From contig CACRSC010000091.1 in assembly GCA_902651635.1 (NCBI GenBank), forward strand, positions 31,588 to 95,587: a stretch of DNA of 64,000 bases. The letters run 5' to 3'. Positions 54,658 through 64,000 of the stretch are shown here, in pieces. A program made the translations under genes and the position numbers. This stretch comes from Mastigamoeba balamuthi (Eukaryota; Evosea; Mastigamoebida; Mastigamoebidae). The notes below the pieces were generated by a model. The model did no database searches and was not told where the DNA came from. It worked only from the letters and a program-made list of their open reading frames with translations. The first letter of the stretch is position 1; each line of letters starts with the position of its first letter.

Positions 54658-55313
54658 ATGCAATTCGACCCCAAGCGTCGAGGAAAGAGCACAGTGCTGT
54701 CCAACGGCAACGCCACCGCCTGCGGGACCCGCGACGACATCGAGTCGTGGGTGGTATCGAAACAAGAGTCCGCGGATAGCTGGCCTCCTGGCCTCCTACC
54801 CCCTCCCCTCCCGTTGCCAGGACGCTCTGACCCACAGAGCCAACGACAGGTTCGTGCCCTCGGACGGCCCCGTGGACTGGCAGGTGCGCATCGACAACCG
54901 CAGCCCGCAGGTGCCCGTCTTCGGCGTCGTCGACGACATCTTCGACGACTACGACCGGTGAGCGGTCCTCCAGCTCCCCTCCCCCGGCACAAGCGTGCGC
55001 GCGCGGGACCCAAGGCAGCGCCCCCACCGGCAGGCTCTACAGCGGGTCGCCGGGCGTGTGGGGGTTCCAGTCGGACAGCACCATCGCAGCGGGCGAGCTG
55101 AGCGGCGACCGCAGGAAACTGTTCGAGCCGAGCCCCGCGGTGTGGGTGTGGCTGCGGCTGGACATGGGCAAGGGGCTGCTGACGCTGTACAGCGGCGAGA
55201 GCAACACCCGCCTGGCCAGCGTGGAGATCGACCCCGTGCCCGGCGCCAAGCTGTCGCCCGCCGTCTGCTGCCTCAACAGCAGCCAGCGCTACACCCTTTC
55301 GTTCTTCGAGTGA
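54658..55313 (+). CDS. Small SPRY-like protein
   Basis: A compact gene starting MQFDPKRRGK 89 bp after the armadillo gene. The second intron is clear (54958-55033, donor GTGAGC). The first lies between about 54740 and 54840; its ends are ambiguous between two donor/acceptor pairs. The protein would be ~165-175 aa. The C-terminal part has the SPRY/B30.2-like pattern: GVWGFQSDSTI, AVWVWLRLDMGKGLLTLYSG and AVCCLNSSQRYTLSFFE. The N-terminal part DWQVRIDNRSPQVPVFGVVD fits a preceding beta-sandwich. Such domains mediate protein binding. The match is moderate. Confidence 0.65.
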
Positions 55314-55793
55314 CACTTGGTTGGCCCCCCCCCTACCAGACCCCCTCACTCGGCCTCCACCCCCACCTCCTACCGGGGCGGGTGTGTTAGAGTTCCTCTT
55401 CGCTACTGCGAATACAGAGCCCACCTGCTGGACAACAGTATGTTTTCTGAGAATTATATCGGGAGCGAGATATCGGAGGAGCTCAGATTCAGATATCCCC
55501 GGAAAGGTGCACCCCACGCACTTTATTCGCCCCCACAAAGCCCGCTTGCGACCCCGCGCACTCCTCGCAGGAACCACCGCCCGCCACCCCCGCGCACCCC
55601 GCGTGCAGCTCGCGCCCCTCCAGTTCGAAATCGTGCGGAATCTCCGAAATATCGCGACCCCGCCCACGTGTGGATTGTGCGCTTGTTTTGAAGCGCTCGG
55701 CGCCGCGTTTGCACCGCAAAAAGCGCTCCCGCCCACGCCAGCGCCGCGCGATTCCGGCTGACCCCAGCGCCCCCAGCAGAAACCGAAAGCGAG
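55314..55793. promoter_or_regulatory. Intergenic region before the Yak1 kinase
   Basis: 480 bp without a supported gene. It contains at least four GATAT/ATATC motifs (55456, 55469, 55492, 55649), the densest cluster in the window. It should contain the Yak1 promoter. Confidence 0.45.
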
Positions 55794-58639
55794 ATGTCGG
55801 ACCAGGTGCGCACGTACAGTTTTCCGTCGAACCGCGTGCGGCCTGAGCTGTCGGCCCACGGGTTCGCCAGCGTCGACGGCGGCGCGTGGGCGCAGCGCGA
55901 CGCGTCGATGCTGGCGGCCGAGGGCCCGCGCCAGAACCACGTGCGCGCGATGACCAACGACCTCGTGCACACGTACAAGAAGTGCGACCCGGCGTTCGAG
56001 TACAAGGCGTGGAAGCCGCCCAGGCGACCCCTGACCGACCCCTCTGTGCCACGTCACAACAACTCGCTCGACAACGAGCACCACGACCTCATCCTGCACG
56101 TCGGCGACGTGCTCAGCGGCGAGAGCTCCGAGTACTGCTGGAAGCAGGGCACCAGATACACCATCATCGACATGCTCGGAAAGGCACCGCAATTCAATTG
56201 CCTCCCGCGTCTTTCCATGCTGACCCGTCGGGTTTCCCCGTTTCTCCCTCCCTTCTTCGCGTCCAGGGCACGTTTGGGCAGGTGGTCAAGTGCAGGGACG
56301 AGGAGGAGCGCAAGCTGGTGGCCGTCAAGGTGCTCAAGAGCAAGCCCGACTACTTCCGGCAGGGCCTCCTCGAGATCGGCGTCTGCACGGCCGTCAACAC
56401 CAACCTCGACCGCGACGGCGAGCGCAACACGCTCCGCATCGTCGACCACTTCCTCTACCACGGCCATCTCTGCATCGTCTCAGAGCTCCTCAGGCACGCG
56501 CCTTTCCCTCCTCACCCAGCACGGCGCGAGACCCGGCGTTTGCAACGGGCGAGAGCAGGGGAATAGTGGTCGTTGCCCAGCGAGTTTCCCGCGGCCTCCG
56601 GCGCTTCTCTGTCGGTTCTGGCGCGGTCAGCTGGGGTTTTTGGTCATTTTGTGTAACAGGTGCATTGGCGCTGCACCGAGACGCGGATTTTTTCAAACCC
56701 GCGACGATTTTTAGGAAGTTCCGCTTTGCCGCAGGGTGCTGCTGGCGGGGGAAAAACACTGACCTGACGGCCGCCCCCGCTTTTACGCGATGCAGCATGG
56801 ACCTGTTCGAGCTGCTCAAGCAGAACCGGTTCAAGGGAGTGTCGATCCGCCTGATCCGCACGTTTGTGCGCCAGATCCTGCAGGCGCTGAGCGCCATGGC
56901 CGAGGGCAACATCGTGCACTGCGACCTCAAGCCCGAGAACATCCTCCTCCAAAAGTGCGCTGCCTGCCGTCTCTCCCTCCCTCGGATCCCTCGGGCGATA
57001 ACCGGCGTGCTTTCCGGCCCGCCCGTGCAGCCTGAAGGACCTGAAGATCAAGGTGATCGACTACGGGTCGGCGTGCTTTGCGAGCAACACGATGTACTCG
57101 TACATACAGTCGCGGCACTACCGGTCGCCCGAGGTGCTGCTGGGCATGCCGTACTCGTGCGCGATCGACATGTGGAGCCTCGGGTGCATCGCGGCCGAGC
57201 TGTTCCTGGGCATCCCGCTGTTCCCGGGGTCGCACCGCTACAACCAGGTCTACAAGATCGTCGAGCTGCTGGGCATCCCGCCCAAGGAGATGATCGAGCT
57301 GGGCAGCAACTCGAGCAAGTACTTCAAGCCGATGTTCAGCCCCTTCACGGGCGAGATCTCGTACTCGCTCAAGAGCGAGACCGAGTACGAGCGCGAGAAC
57401 GACGTGAAGCTGAGCCCCAACCGCCAGTACTTTGCGTACCGCACGCTGCACGACCTCGTGCACAAGTACCCCATGCGCACGGGCGCCCCGGGGCTCGACG
57501 CGCGCACCGAGGAGGCGATGCTGCGCGAGAGCCGCAGGTCGTTCGAGCACTTCCTGCTCGGCGTGCTGCAGTACGACCCCTCGCGGCGCTGGACGCCCGA
57601 CCAGGCGCTCGCGCACCCGTTCCTGCAGGAGGACTTCACGCCGCTGCCGCCCGACTGGCGCCCGCCGGTCCCCGCGCGCGTGCCCTACGTGCCCTCGTCG
57701 CGCCCGTCGTACGCGCCGGCGTACCAGATGCGCACGATCGAGGACTTCTGCACCAACTACAGCAAGTTCGTGGCGTCGCTGCGCGAGTGCCGCGTCATCG
57801 ACGTGACCAACGGCAACGTGCTCGCGGTGCTCAACAGCGAGCTGATCCCCGCGCCCGGCCTCATCGGCTCGCGGCGCGGCGGCTGGGGCGCGCCGCCCGC
57901 CATCTCGTCGTCGCTGCCCGGCAGCGGCATGACGTTCGTCTCGACGGCGCGCAAGGAGGAGCCCACGTCGTCGCGCAAGCCCTCGCACGGCCTCACGGGC
58001 AGCATGTTCCGCCAGCTCAAGGAGGTCGCCAGCTCCTACATCGAGCACCACGGGCCCCCGCTCGCGCCCCCGCAGGCCGCGCGCGTGCCCGAGCTGCCGC
58101 CCGCGCCGACGATGAAGGTCTTCCCCTCGTCGGCCGCCAGGGCCGCGCCGCCCGCCGCCGCGGCCTCGGGGACGTTCGCGAGGAGCGCGGCCATCGCCAT
58201 CCCCGCCAAGCCCAAGAAGGAGCCCGAGCCGCCGCAGGAGGACTCGGGCATGATGAGCCCGCCGCGCTGGGGCGGCGCCGGCAACGCGGCCGCCTCGTCG
58301 TCGATCGGCGCGGGCAGCGCGCAGTTCCCGAGCCTCAGCGAGTCGGTCACGAACGGCAATGGCGGCTCGCTGCTGGGCCTCGCGGCCGCAGCGACCAACG
58401 GGGCGCCCGTGCCCGGCCTGGGCCTGATGCGCTCGATGGCACACCTGCAGGACGGCCTCACGGGCATGTCGGCCCCGCAGAAGTCGTTCCTCGCGGACGC
58501 AGCAGACGCGCTGCCGCCCAACAGCATCCAGCAGACGCCGCTCAACGGCATCGGGCTGCTCTCTGTCAGCGGGGTGCCGCTGGGCCGCCTGGCCTCGCAG
58601 GCACAGAACGGGGGGGATCTCCCGCCATTCTCGCCCTGA
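55794..58639 (+). CDS. YAK1: Yak1/DYRK-family dual-specificity kinase
   Basis: Four exons give 794 aa. The introns are 56184-56266 (GC-AG), 56494-56795 (GC-AG, the longest confidently placed intron here) and 56955-57030. The kinase domain spans ~116-480: MLGKGTFGQVVKC (exact only if the GC donor is used), VAVKVLKSKP, FELLKQNRFKGVS, VHCDLKPENILL, VIDYGSACF, then the activation loop SYIQSRHYRSPEVLLG with the YxY-type autophosphorylation site. DMWSLGCIAAELFLG is intact. All catalytic residues are present; DFG is DYG. The long Pro/Ala/Ser-rich C-terminus is low complexity. In Dictyostelium and yeast, Yak1 kinases act in the nutrient/cAMP response, matching the cyclase and PDE in this window. Confidence 0.93.
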
Positions 58640-59047
58640 TGGCCCGCCTTGCGCAACCCCAACGGTCTACATATCACACATCCCCTCGTGAATACAAACC
58701 GGTGAGACTCCCCCTGAATGCAAAGCAGAAAAAACCAAAAAAGTCTTTATCGTAATGTTTAGAAGCCGTGTGCTGCCTGTCTGAAGACTCCTGCGAGACT
58801 GTGGTCTCCTGCTGCCACCCACCAAGTTTCCCCCTCGACGATTCAGTTGCGGTGAACGGTGTAAGCAAGAAGCACCACAGCAGCGTTATCATATTATCAC
58901 GCGCTAAAGAGTTCAGTGGTCCGAGGTTCCCATCCTTCAAGCCACCGCGGCTGCTTTATAGCGTCCTGGTTGGTTGTACATTAGTTTTCTCACCGCGGGG
59001 TGCTGGACGACGGCGTGCTGTGTGCGTGGTTCCCTGGCCTCCGCCCG
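58640..59047. other. Convergent spacer between Yak1 and IFT54
   Basis: About 400 bp between two stop codons, holding both 3' UTRs. There are A-rich stretches near 58727-58745 that could serve in polyadenylation. No gene or repeat seen. Confidence 0.5.
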
Positions 59048-61161
59048 TCACCCCTTGACCACGAGGCTCAGCATCTGCTCGATCTTGCGCGCGTTCTCGG
59101 AGATGGCTGCCTTGACTGCCATGATCTTGTCCTCCTGCTCTCGTATCAACTGGTCCTGCTGCTGAAGCTGCGCGATGTAGGGCTGCAGCGAGGCCTTGGT
59201 CGCGTTCTCCTCGTCCTCGAGCGCCCTCAGGAAGCTCGCCGCGTCCCCCGTCCACATCTTGAGCTCCTTCTCCATGCTGTCGAGGTCCTCCTGGTAGTAG
59301 TCCAGCGCCTTGGAAACCGGGTGCGCAGACTGGCAGATCGACTGCACAGACTCCCTGAGCTTCGCAATCTGCAGGGGCGAGCTCGTCAGCCAGTAGGGAC
59401 AGGGGACCTGGGACTGATGCGGGGCCCGCGTACGTCCTTCTCGACCTTCTCCCTCTTCATCTCCGTCGCCGTCCTGACCTTCTTGGAGGGCGCAGCGGCC
59501 TGGGCGCCGTCTTTGCCGAACTCCTTCATGGCCTCGACGATCTCGTTGACGACGGCGCCGCCCTGCTTGACGTCGGGCAGCGTGTCGTCGGTCATGCTGG
59601 CCTCGAGCGGGGCGTCGGTCACGATGACGACCTCGTCCTCGTCGTCCTGCTGGTCCTTCTCGCTCAGCAGCGCGACCTTGGGCACGTTGTCCGACTTGTT
59701 GAGCGTCGAGTTGACCGCCCGCATCGCCCCCTGTATCCTCGGCGGGGGCCGCGCGGCCACCAGCGTCTTCTCGTCCGTCTTCTTCTTGGGCTGCATCCCC
59801 GTCACCCCGACAGAGGGCTTCGGTGCCGCAGCCGCAGCCATCGCAGCAGCAGCGGCGGCCTGCACAAGAGCCGACGCTGCTCCGTGGTGCATTTTGATGA
59901 GCGAATTCAATTGACATTTGTGTGAATCCCAGGCGTACCTTGCTCCGACTGGGGCTCCTCAGCGTCCTTGTCTGCTGCCTTGGCTGCCTTCCTACCGGAC
60001 GGCGCGCGGCCTGCAGCCGGGGCCTGCTCGGGGGCCGGTGCCGGAGCTGGGGCGGGAGCCAGCGACGGGGCTGTGGACTCTGCGGGCTTCGGTGCTTCCT
60101 GGAACTGGTCCAGCATCGAGGCCGCGTTCTCCTCTTTCTTGGGAGGAGCTGCCTCCTGGGCGGCCGGTGGTGGCGCCTCGGGCTGCGCGTCCGCTGCTGC
60201 CGCCCCCTCTGCCGCTCCAGCATCACCCTCTGCCGCCGCCGCCTTCTTCTTCCGCCTCTTGGGCTTCTGGTCCTCGGCTGCTGCGGGAGCCGGGGCCTCT
60301 GCAGCGGCCTCTGGCGCTGGGGCCTCTGCTGCAGGTGCGGCCTCCGCTGCAGCCGCGGCCGCTGCGGCCGCCTTCTTTGTGACCTTCTTCTTCTTCGGGG
60401 CCTCGCCATCCCCCGCCGCTGGCACTGTGGTCCCTTTGGGCGCGTCCGCGCTCTGAGAGGCGAGAGGGTCCCAAAGGTGAGCTGAGGTCCATGTGGGCCT
60501 GAGAGGCCAGGCGGGGAGAGGATGAGGGACGGACCTTGTTGCGCTTGGCTGCGGGCTTCTTGGGGGCCACGGCCGCGCGGGCGAGGGCCTGGAGGAACTG
60601 GTTCGTCTTGTCGGCGTTCTTGCCCGCCAGGACCTTGGGCGGCTCGCACTCGATCTTCTCGCCGAGGGCCGCCCCGACCGCATCGATCACCTTCTTCAGG
60701 AACGCTCCCTTGGCCTTCTTGTCCTCCGACTGCACGCCGCCCCCGTGAGCCATGGGACCACGCGATAACTCTCGTGCGGGGTCTCCCCTCGCGCGCTGCG
60801 ATTGACCGGCCGTGCGCGGAGCGCTGGCGCGCGCGCGCGAGGGCTCGCGGCTGGCCGCCCGGGAGTGCACCAAAAATACACGGCTCTCGCGGGTCCAGCG
60901 GAGTCCGGAGGGAGCAAATCGCAAAGAGAAAAATCGGTGGACCGAGTGACGCACGAGGGTCTCGAGGCTCTTCTCGGCGTCGCTGAAGGTGTCCGGGGCA
61001 GGGAAGCCCTTGGCAGAGCTGATGTTCATGATGATCTCGTAGAGCAGCTTGAAGGGCGGCCGGGCCACCAGCTTGGGCGTCAGCTTGGGCTTCGGGATCA
61101 GGGCCGAGATGGCCTTGATCGTCTCCGCGACCACGGGGCTCGACTCCTCAAGATCGCCCAT
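59048..61161 (-). CDS. IFT54: IFT54/TRAF3IP1 (MIP-T3) intraflagellar transport protein
   Basis: An IFT-B subunit that binds tubulin and links kinesin-2 to flagellar cargo trains. Five exons (61161-60955, 60729-60535, 60452-59939, 59876-59435, 59369-59048) give 559 aa. The N-terminal calponin-homology-like domain is clear: ETIKAISALIPKPKLTPKLV, RPPFKLLYEIIMNI, AKGAFLKKVIDAVGAALGEK and VLAGKNADKTNQFLQALA. The middle is low-complexity Ala/Glu/Lys/Pro. The C-terminal coiled coil (AKLRESVQSICQSAHPVSKA, DYYQEDLDSMEKELKMW, QQQDQLIREQEDKIMAVKAA) matches the family's conserved end. Its presence argues that the organism builds a flagellum at some stage. Confidence 0.93.
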
Positions 61162-61386
61162 TACTGCAGGTCCTTGACTGTCGTCCGGCGAGTGCGCACC
61201 TCTGCTTTGCGAGGCTCTGCTCCAAAAATAGTCGCGATATCTCCGAGAATCCGCGAGATATTATCCTTCTCTCAGACGGTGACCGGGTAATCTGGGGTTT
61301 CTGCAATTGTCTCTCTGCCAATGTACGTTCACGTGTGATTCGGTGCTACAACAGGCCGTTCGATGCAACTGGCCGGCTCGGAGGGC
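61162..61386. promoter_or_regulatory. IFT54 upstream region
   Basis: A short spacer before the minus-strand IFT54 start. GATATC (61236-61241) and GATATT (61257-61262) lie 75-100 nt upstream. No gene. Confidence 0.4.
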
Positions 61387-63633
61387 TCACGAGCGGGCCT
61401 TGAGCAGCGGCTTCTTCTCTACGGGCGTCTGCGGGTCTGCGATGAAAAACGCCCTGATGGGCGACCCCGGCGCCGTGTTCTCGTCGTCCTCGTCGTCGCT
61501 GCTCTCCGAAGACGTGGCATACGCGTACGACGACCTCCTGGGCGCCGCCACCGGCGGCTCCTTGCCGACCTGCGTGTACTCGACGGCGGCCCTCGCCCGC
61601 TGCTCCCTCAGCTTGGCCCTCAGCGCCCTGCGCCTCGCGAGGCTGCTCTGCGGGTCGACGACGCTGAGCTCCATCATCACGGGGCTCACGGGGCTCGCGG
61701 GGCTCGCGGGCGACATGTGGTACGAGCGGCCGCGGTACCGCACGGGCGACGAGAACTCGCGGAACGCCTGCGCCGTGTGCGGCGACACGCCGTCCGCATG
61801 CGGGTTCGAGGCCCGCGGCGCCGGGTCGGGCCCTGCGGGATGCCGGGCGCTGAGGCAAGAGGCCGCGGGGTGCGCGTGCGTACTGGGTGTCAGCGTCTTC
61901 TTGAGCCACCCGACGACCCGCGTCTTGGAACGGACCCTCGGCGGGTTCGCAGACAGAGAACCGCCCGCCGACCCAGCGGACCCATGCGCCGCCTCGTGGC
62001 GCTTCTGCTGGGGCCCCGGGACGGCGAGCTCGCGCGCGGCGCAGAGGGTGGGCTGTGGGCGCTTCTTGTGCGCGAGAGACTCGAAGTCCTGCGGGGCCTC
62101 GTCGAGGTCTGCCGAGACCATCTGGATCATGCACGAAATCGGCATGCGCAGCGCCCGGGGCAGCACCGTCCTCGTGTGCAGCTGCGGAGGCTCGCTCAGA
62201 TGCTGGGGCAGAAACGGTGACGGCGTGAGCGTGGGACCTTTTCGTAGGGCGGCGTCAGAAGCGCTGGCATGATCTCGTCCGGCCTCTTCAGCCCGACCAG
62301 GTCGTCTGGTTGCATAATTAATCAGATCAGTCAGCGAGTACAAGGAGCAGCGAACCGCAGATGACCTCGCAGATGGCGAGGGCGACCCGATGGAGGCTCT
62401 GGACTCCTGCACAGAGCAGAAGACGTGAGAGCCGCCAGGCGGACACGTGCGCAGGGCTTGCGATTACCTTCGAGGAAGAAGAGGTCCCAGGCACGCATGG
62501 CGCAGGCCCAGTTGCTCACGTTGGTGAACATGGGCAGGAACCACGGGACCACGTACAACAGCCCAGCGACGCCCTCGGACTCCTTCGGTGTTGCCGGAAC
62601 ACAGCAGATAAGCAATTGGCCGACTTTGAAATCCGAGTAGCTCGGTGTAACGGGCAGGGGTGACGCAACAAAGTGCTCGTGGAGAGAGGGCAGGTGCAGG
62701 TGCAGGAGGCTCTCGAACACGTGGCATTCGCGGAGGACGAGGGGCATCCCGGCCATGTAGAACCCCCTGGTGCGCTGCATGACGGCCGCGAACACCCAGA
62801 ACGCGTCCTCGGGGCCGAGGTACATCAGCAGCACGCCGGCGACGAAGGACATGCCCTGGCAGTACGCGATCTCGCTGTCGTGCAGCGCGTACGCGTGGAG
62901 GACATTGGAGAGCGCCGGTATCACGCTGTCCGGCCCTCGGAACTTGGTGTGCATCGGGAACGTCCGCTCAAGGTCGAGTTCTGTCGCGCGAAACCGACTG
63001 AGTTCGCTCGAACCTCTGGCTGGCGTACTTATTTGATTGGAGTAGCGGCAGCCGGCGTCGTTTCTCTGGCTCCGAACGAGCTTCTGTGCGAGTTTCAATT
63101 CAATTGGATGCTCGGGGATCTGGTGGACTGCGTGCCTGAAAGTGGTCCGAAGGGAAGCTGGCGCGCAGCACATCGGCCCCCGAGAGCAGCGACCACACAA
63201 GGCCCCGCTGCCTGTCAGGGATGCCTCTGCTGACCAGGTCGAACAGCTGCGCGGTGCACGTACGCGACCACGTGCGTTCAGATCTCGATAATAAATCAAA
63301 AAGCAGGGAATATCTGGAAAATCAAATAAACGAAAAACGCGCGGGATCGCGAAAAGGCCGAGGGACCGCGAGGACCGAGGCGGGTGGCGCACGTGGCCGG
63401 GCTGCGGGCGCGACGAGGGCCAGCTCGCAGCGATGGCAGACCACTCCCTGGCGTCGTACACGTTGTTTTCCGGCTCCTCGCTGTGTGCCGTTCGTTCGGG
63501 TTTGGTTTGTTTTTTTGTTTGAGATGCGCTGGGGAGAGTCGCAGGGAGGACGGGGAGCGGGGAGGGAGGGGCACAAGGTGGGCGGCAGCGGGGTGTTCCA
63601 GAGGAATCCCCAGTCGTCGACAATGCATGACAT
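61387..63633 (-). CDS. TBC-domain RabGAP
   Basis: Stimulates GTP hydrolysis by a Rab GTPase. Eight exons total 541 codons plus stop. Introns: 63481-63574, 63247-63392, 62981-63128, 62583-62669, 62407-62467, 62306-62355 and 62203-62237 (35 nt, the shortest). The start MSCIVDDWGFLWN is followed by VYDAREWSAIAASW. Then the TBC motifs: LVSRGIPDRQRGLVWSLL, LDLERTFPMH (arginine finger), EIAYCQGMSFVAGVLLM (glutamine finger), WFLPMFTNVS and AWDLFFLEGGVQSLHRVALA. Both catalytic fingers are intact. After the TBC domain a ~270-residue low-complexity tail contains PASPASPVSPV and an acidic Ser cluster (ATSSESSDDEDDE). The Rab target is unknown, but the VPS9 protein nearby would act in the opposite direction. 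Confidence 0.9.
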
Positions 63634-64000
63634 GGAGCAGGTGCGACGCTTCCACTTCCCGCTCTTTTTTGTGCTATGAGATTATTATCTGCAGGAGGGG
63701 AATTAATATCCGACACTTGGGAAGATATTGCCACGAAATTTGAAATGAGGCGAACTCTGTGAAAATACTCGGAACGGAATTGCTTTCAGAACATTATGGC
63801 GAATCTGGAGCCGATACTAGCAAGCGAGAATGTTGGGGCTAGGCCCTCGCCAACTAGTTGGTTAAATAATTATTAGAGTGTTTTTTGTGATCACTGATAG
63901 TTGCCTTGAAGGGCTACTTAGTCATGTTTAAAGTGTTCGTGGTGGTGTTTCTCTTCTCAGACAAGATCATGCCCTTCTGGCAGTTCATTGTACTTCTCCA
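63634..64000. other. Right-edge region, AT-rich, upstream of the TBC gene
   Basis: Contains the TBC promoter side, with ATATC at 63706 and GATATT at 63724. At 63924 an ATG opens a frame to the window end (MFKVFVVVFLFSDKIMPFW...). It could be a signal-peptide-like start of another gene, or noncoding with an intron-like TTCTCTTCTCAG. Too short to call. Confidence 0.3.

Noticed and set aside
56290-58755. 821-codon alternative frame in the Yak1 locus
   Set aside because: It runs through three Yak1 introns and lacks any kinase motif; the correct frame carries all of them.
63129-63140. GC donor (CAG|GCACGC) for the third TBC intron
   Set aside because: It would leave the next exon out of frame; the GT donor eight bases downstream restores the frame and the LDLERTFP motif.
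1-64000. CRISPR arrays, bacterial operons, ribosome binding sites, rRNA genes, phage or IS elements
   Set aside because: None seen on either strand. Genes are monocistronic and intron-bearing, and no regularly spaced repeat array or transposase is present.

Overview
The window reads as nuclear DNA of a GC-rich, intron-dense protist. Genes are split by many very short spliceosomal introns (mostly 35 to 150 nt). Class II tRNAs have Pol III style T-runs behind them, and the proteins are eukaryotic signalling and trafficking families: adenylyl cyclase, cyclic-nucleotide phosphodiesterase, Yak1/DYRK kinase, VPS9 and TBC Rab regulators, and a DPP8/9-type peptidase. An IFT54/TRAF3IP1 gene implies a cilium or flagellum. 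A secreted, probably GPI-anchored GH5 cellulase and a receptor-like kinase with PstS-like ectodomains suggest a free-living amoeboid flagellate (an amoebozoan such as a Mastigamoeba-like cell). That last step is inference and is not proven by the window.

Layout. 0-1.2 kb: 3' part of a GH5 cellulase, then tRNA-Ser(CGA). 1.5-3.3 kb: C2-domain pseudokinase (+). 3.5-5.9 kb: receptor-type adenylyl cyclase (-). 6-7.4 kb: spacer ending in poly-G and a 792-base assembly gap, then tRNA-Leu(CAG). 8.0-9.3 kb: nucleotide-sugar transporter (-). 10-15.9 kb: 1803-aa ankyrin/calpain-like protein (+). 15.9-17.5 kb: U-box gene (-), with a degenerate inverted copy at 29.1-30.5 kb. 18.1-19.9 kb: EF-hand coiled-coil gene (-), its 3' end duplicated beside a single N. 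20.2-23.3 kb: DPP8/9-like peptidase (+). 23.5-28.8 kb: large unrecognised helical protein (-). 30.6-32.5 kb: unrecognised gene (+). 33.0-36.9 kb: PstS-PstS-TM-pseudokinase receptor (+). 37.1-38.4 kb: calcyphosin-like protein (+). 38.6-41.1 kb: membrane phosphodiesterase (+). 41.1-44.5 kb: VPS9-NHL fusion (-). 45.0-46.3 kb: SAM protein. 46.4-47.9 kb: ankyrin-like protein. 48.3-49.4 kb: kinase-fold protein. 49.6-51.5 kb: dihydroxyacetone kinase (-). 51.6-53.1 kb: 0.75-kb tandem duplication carrying two tRNA-Pro(CGG). 53.0-54.6 kb: armadillo protein. 54.7-55.3 kb: SPRY-like protein. 55.8-58.6 kb: Yak1 kinase. 59.0-61.2 kb: IFT54 (-). 61.4-63.6 kb: TBC RabGAP (-).

How the genes fit together. Cyclase and phosphodiesterase would make and destroy cAMP. 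The VPS9 and TBC proteins would switch endosomal Rabs on and off. Several enzymes have lost catalytic residues: two kinases, one calpain, and possibly the kinase-fold protein at 48.3 kb. I worked exon structures out by hand from splice signals, reading-frame continuity and remembered family alignments. For most genes the spliced length is an exact multiple of three, which supports the models. The most unusual feature is the splicing itself. Donors prefer C at +4 (GTNCG rather than GTRAG), and seven introns have GC-AG ends with the consensus AG|GCACG.
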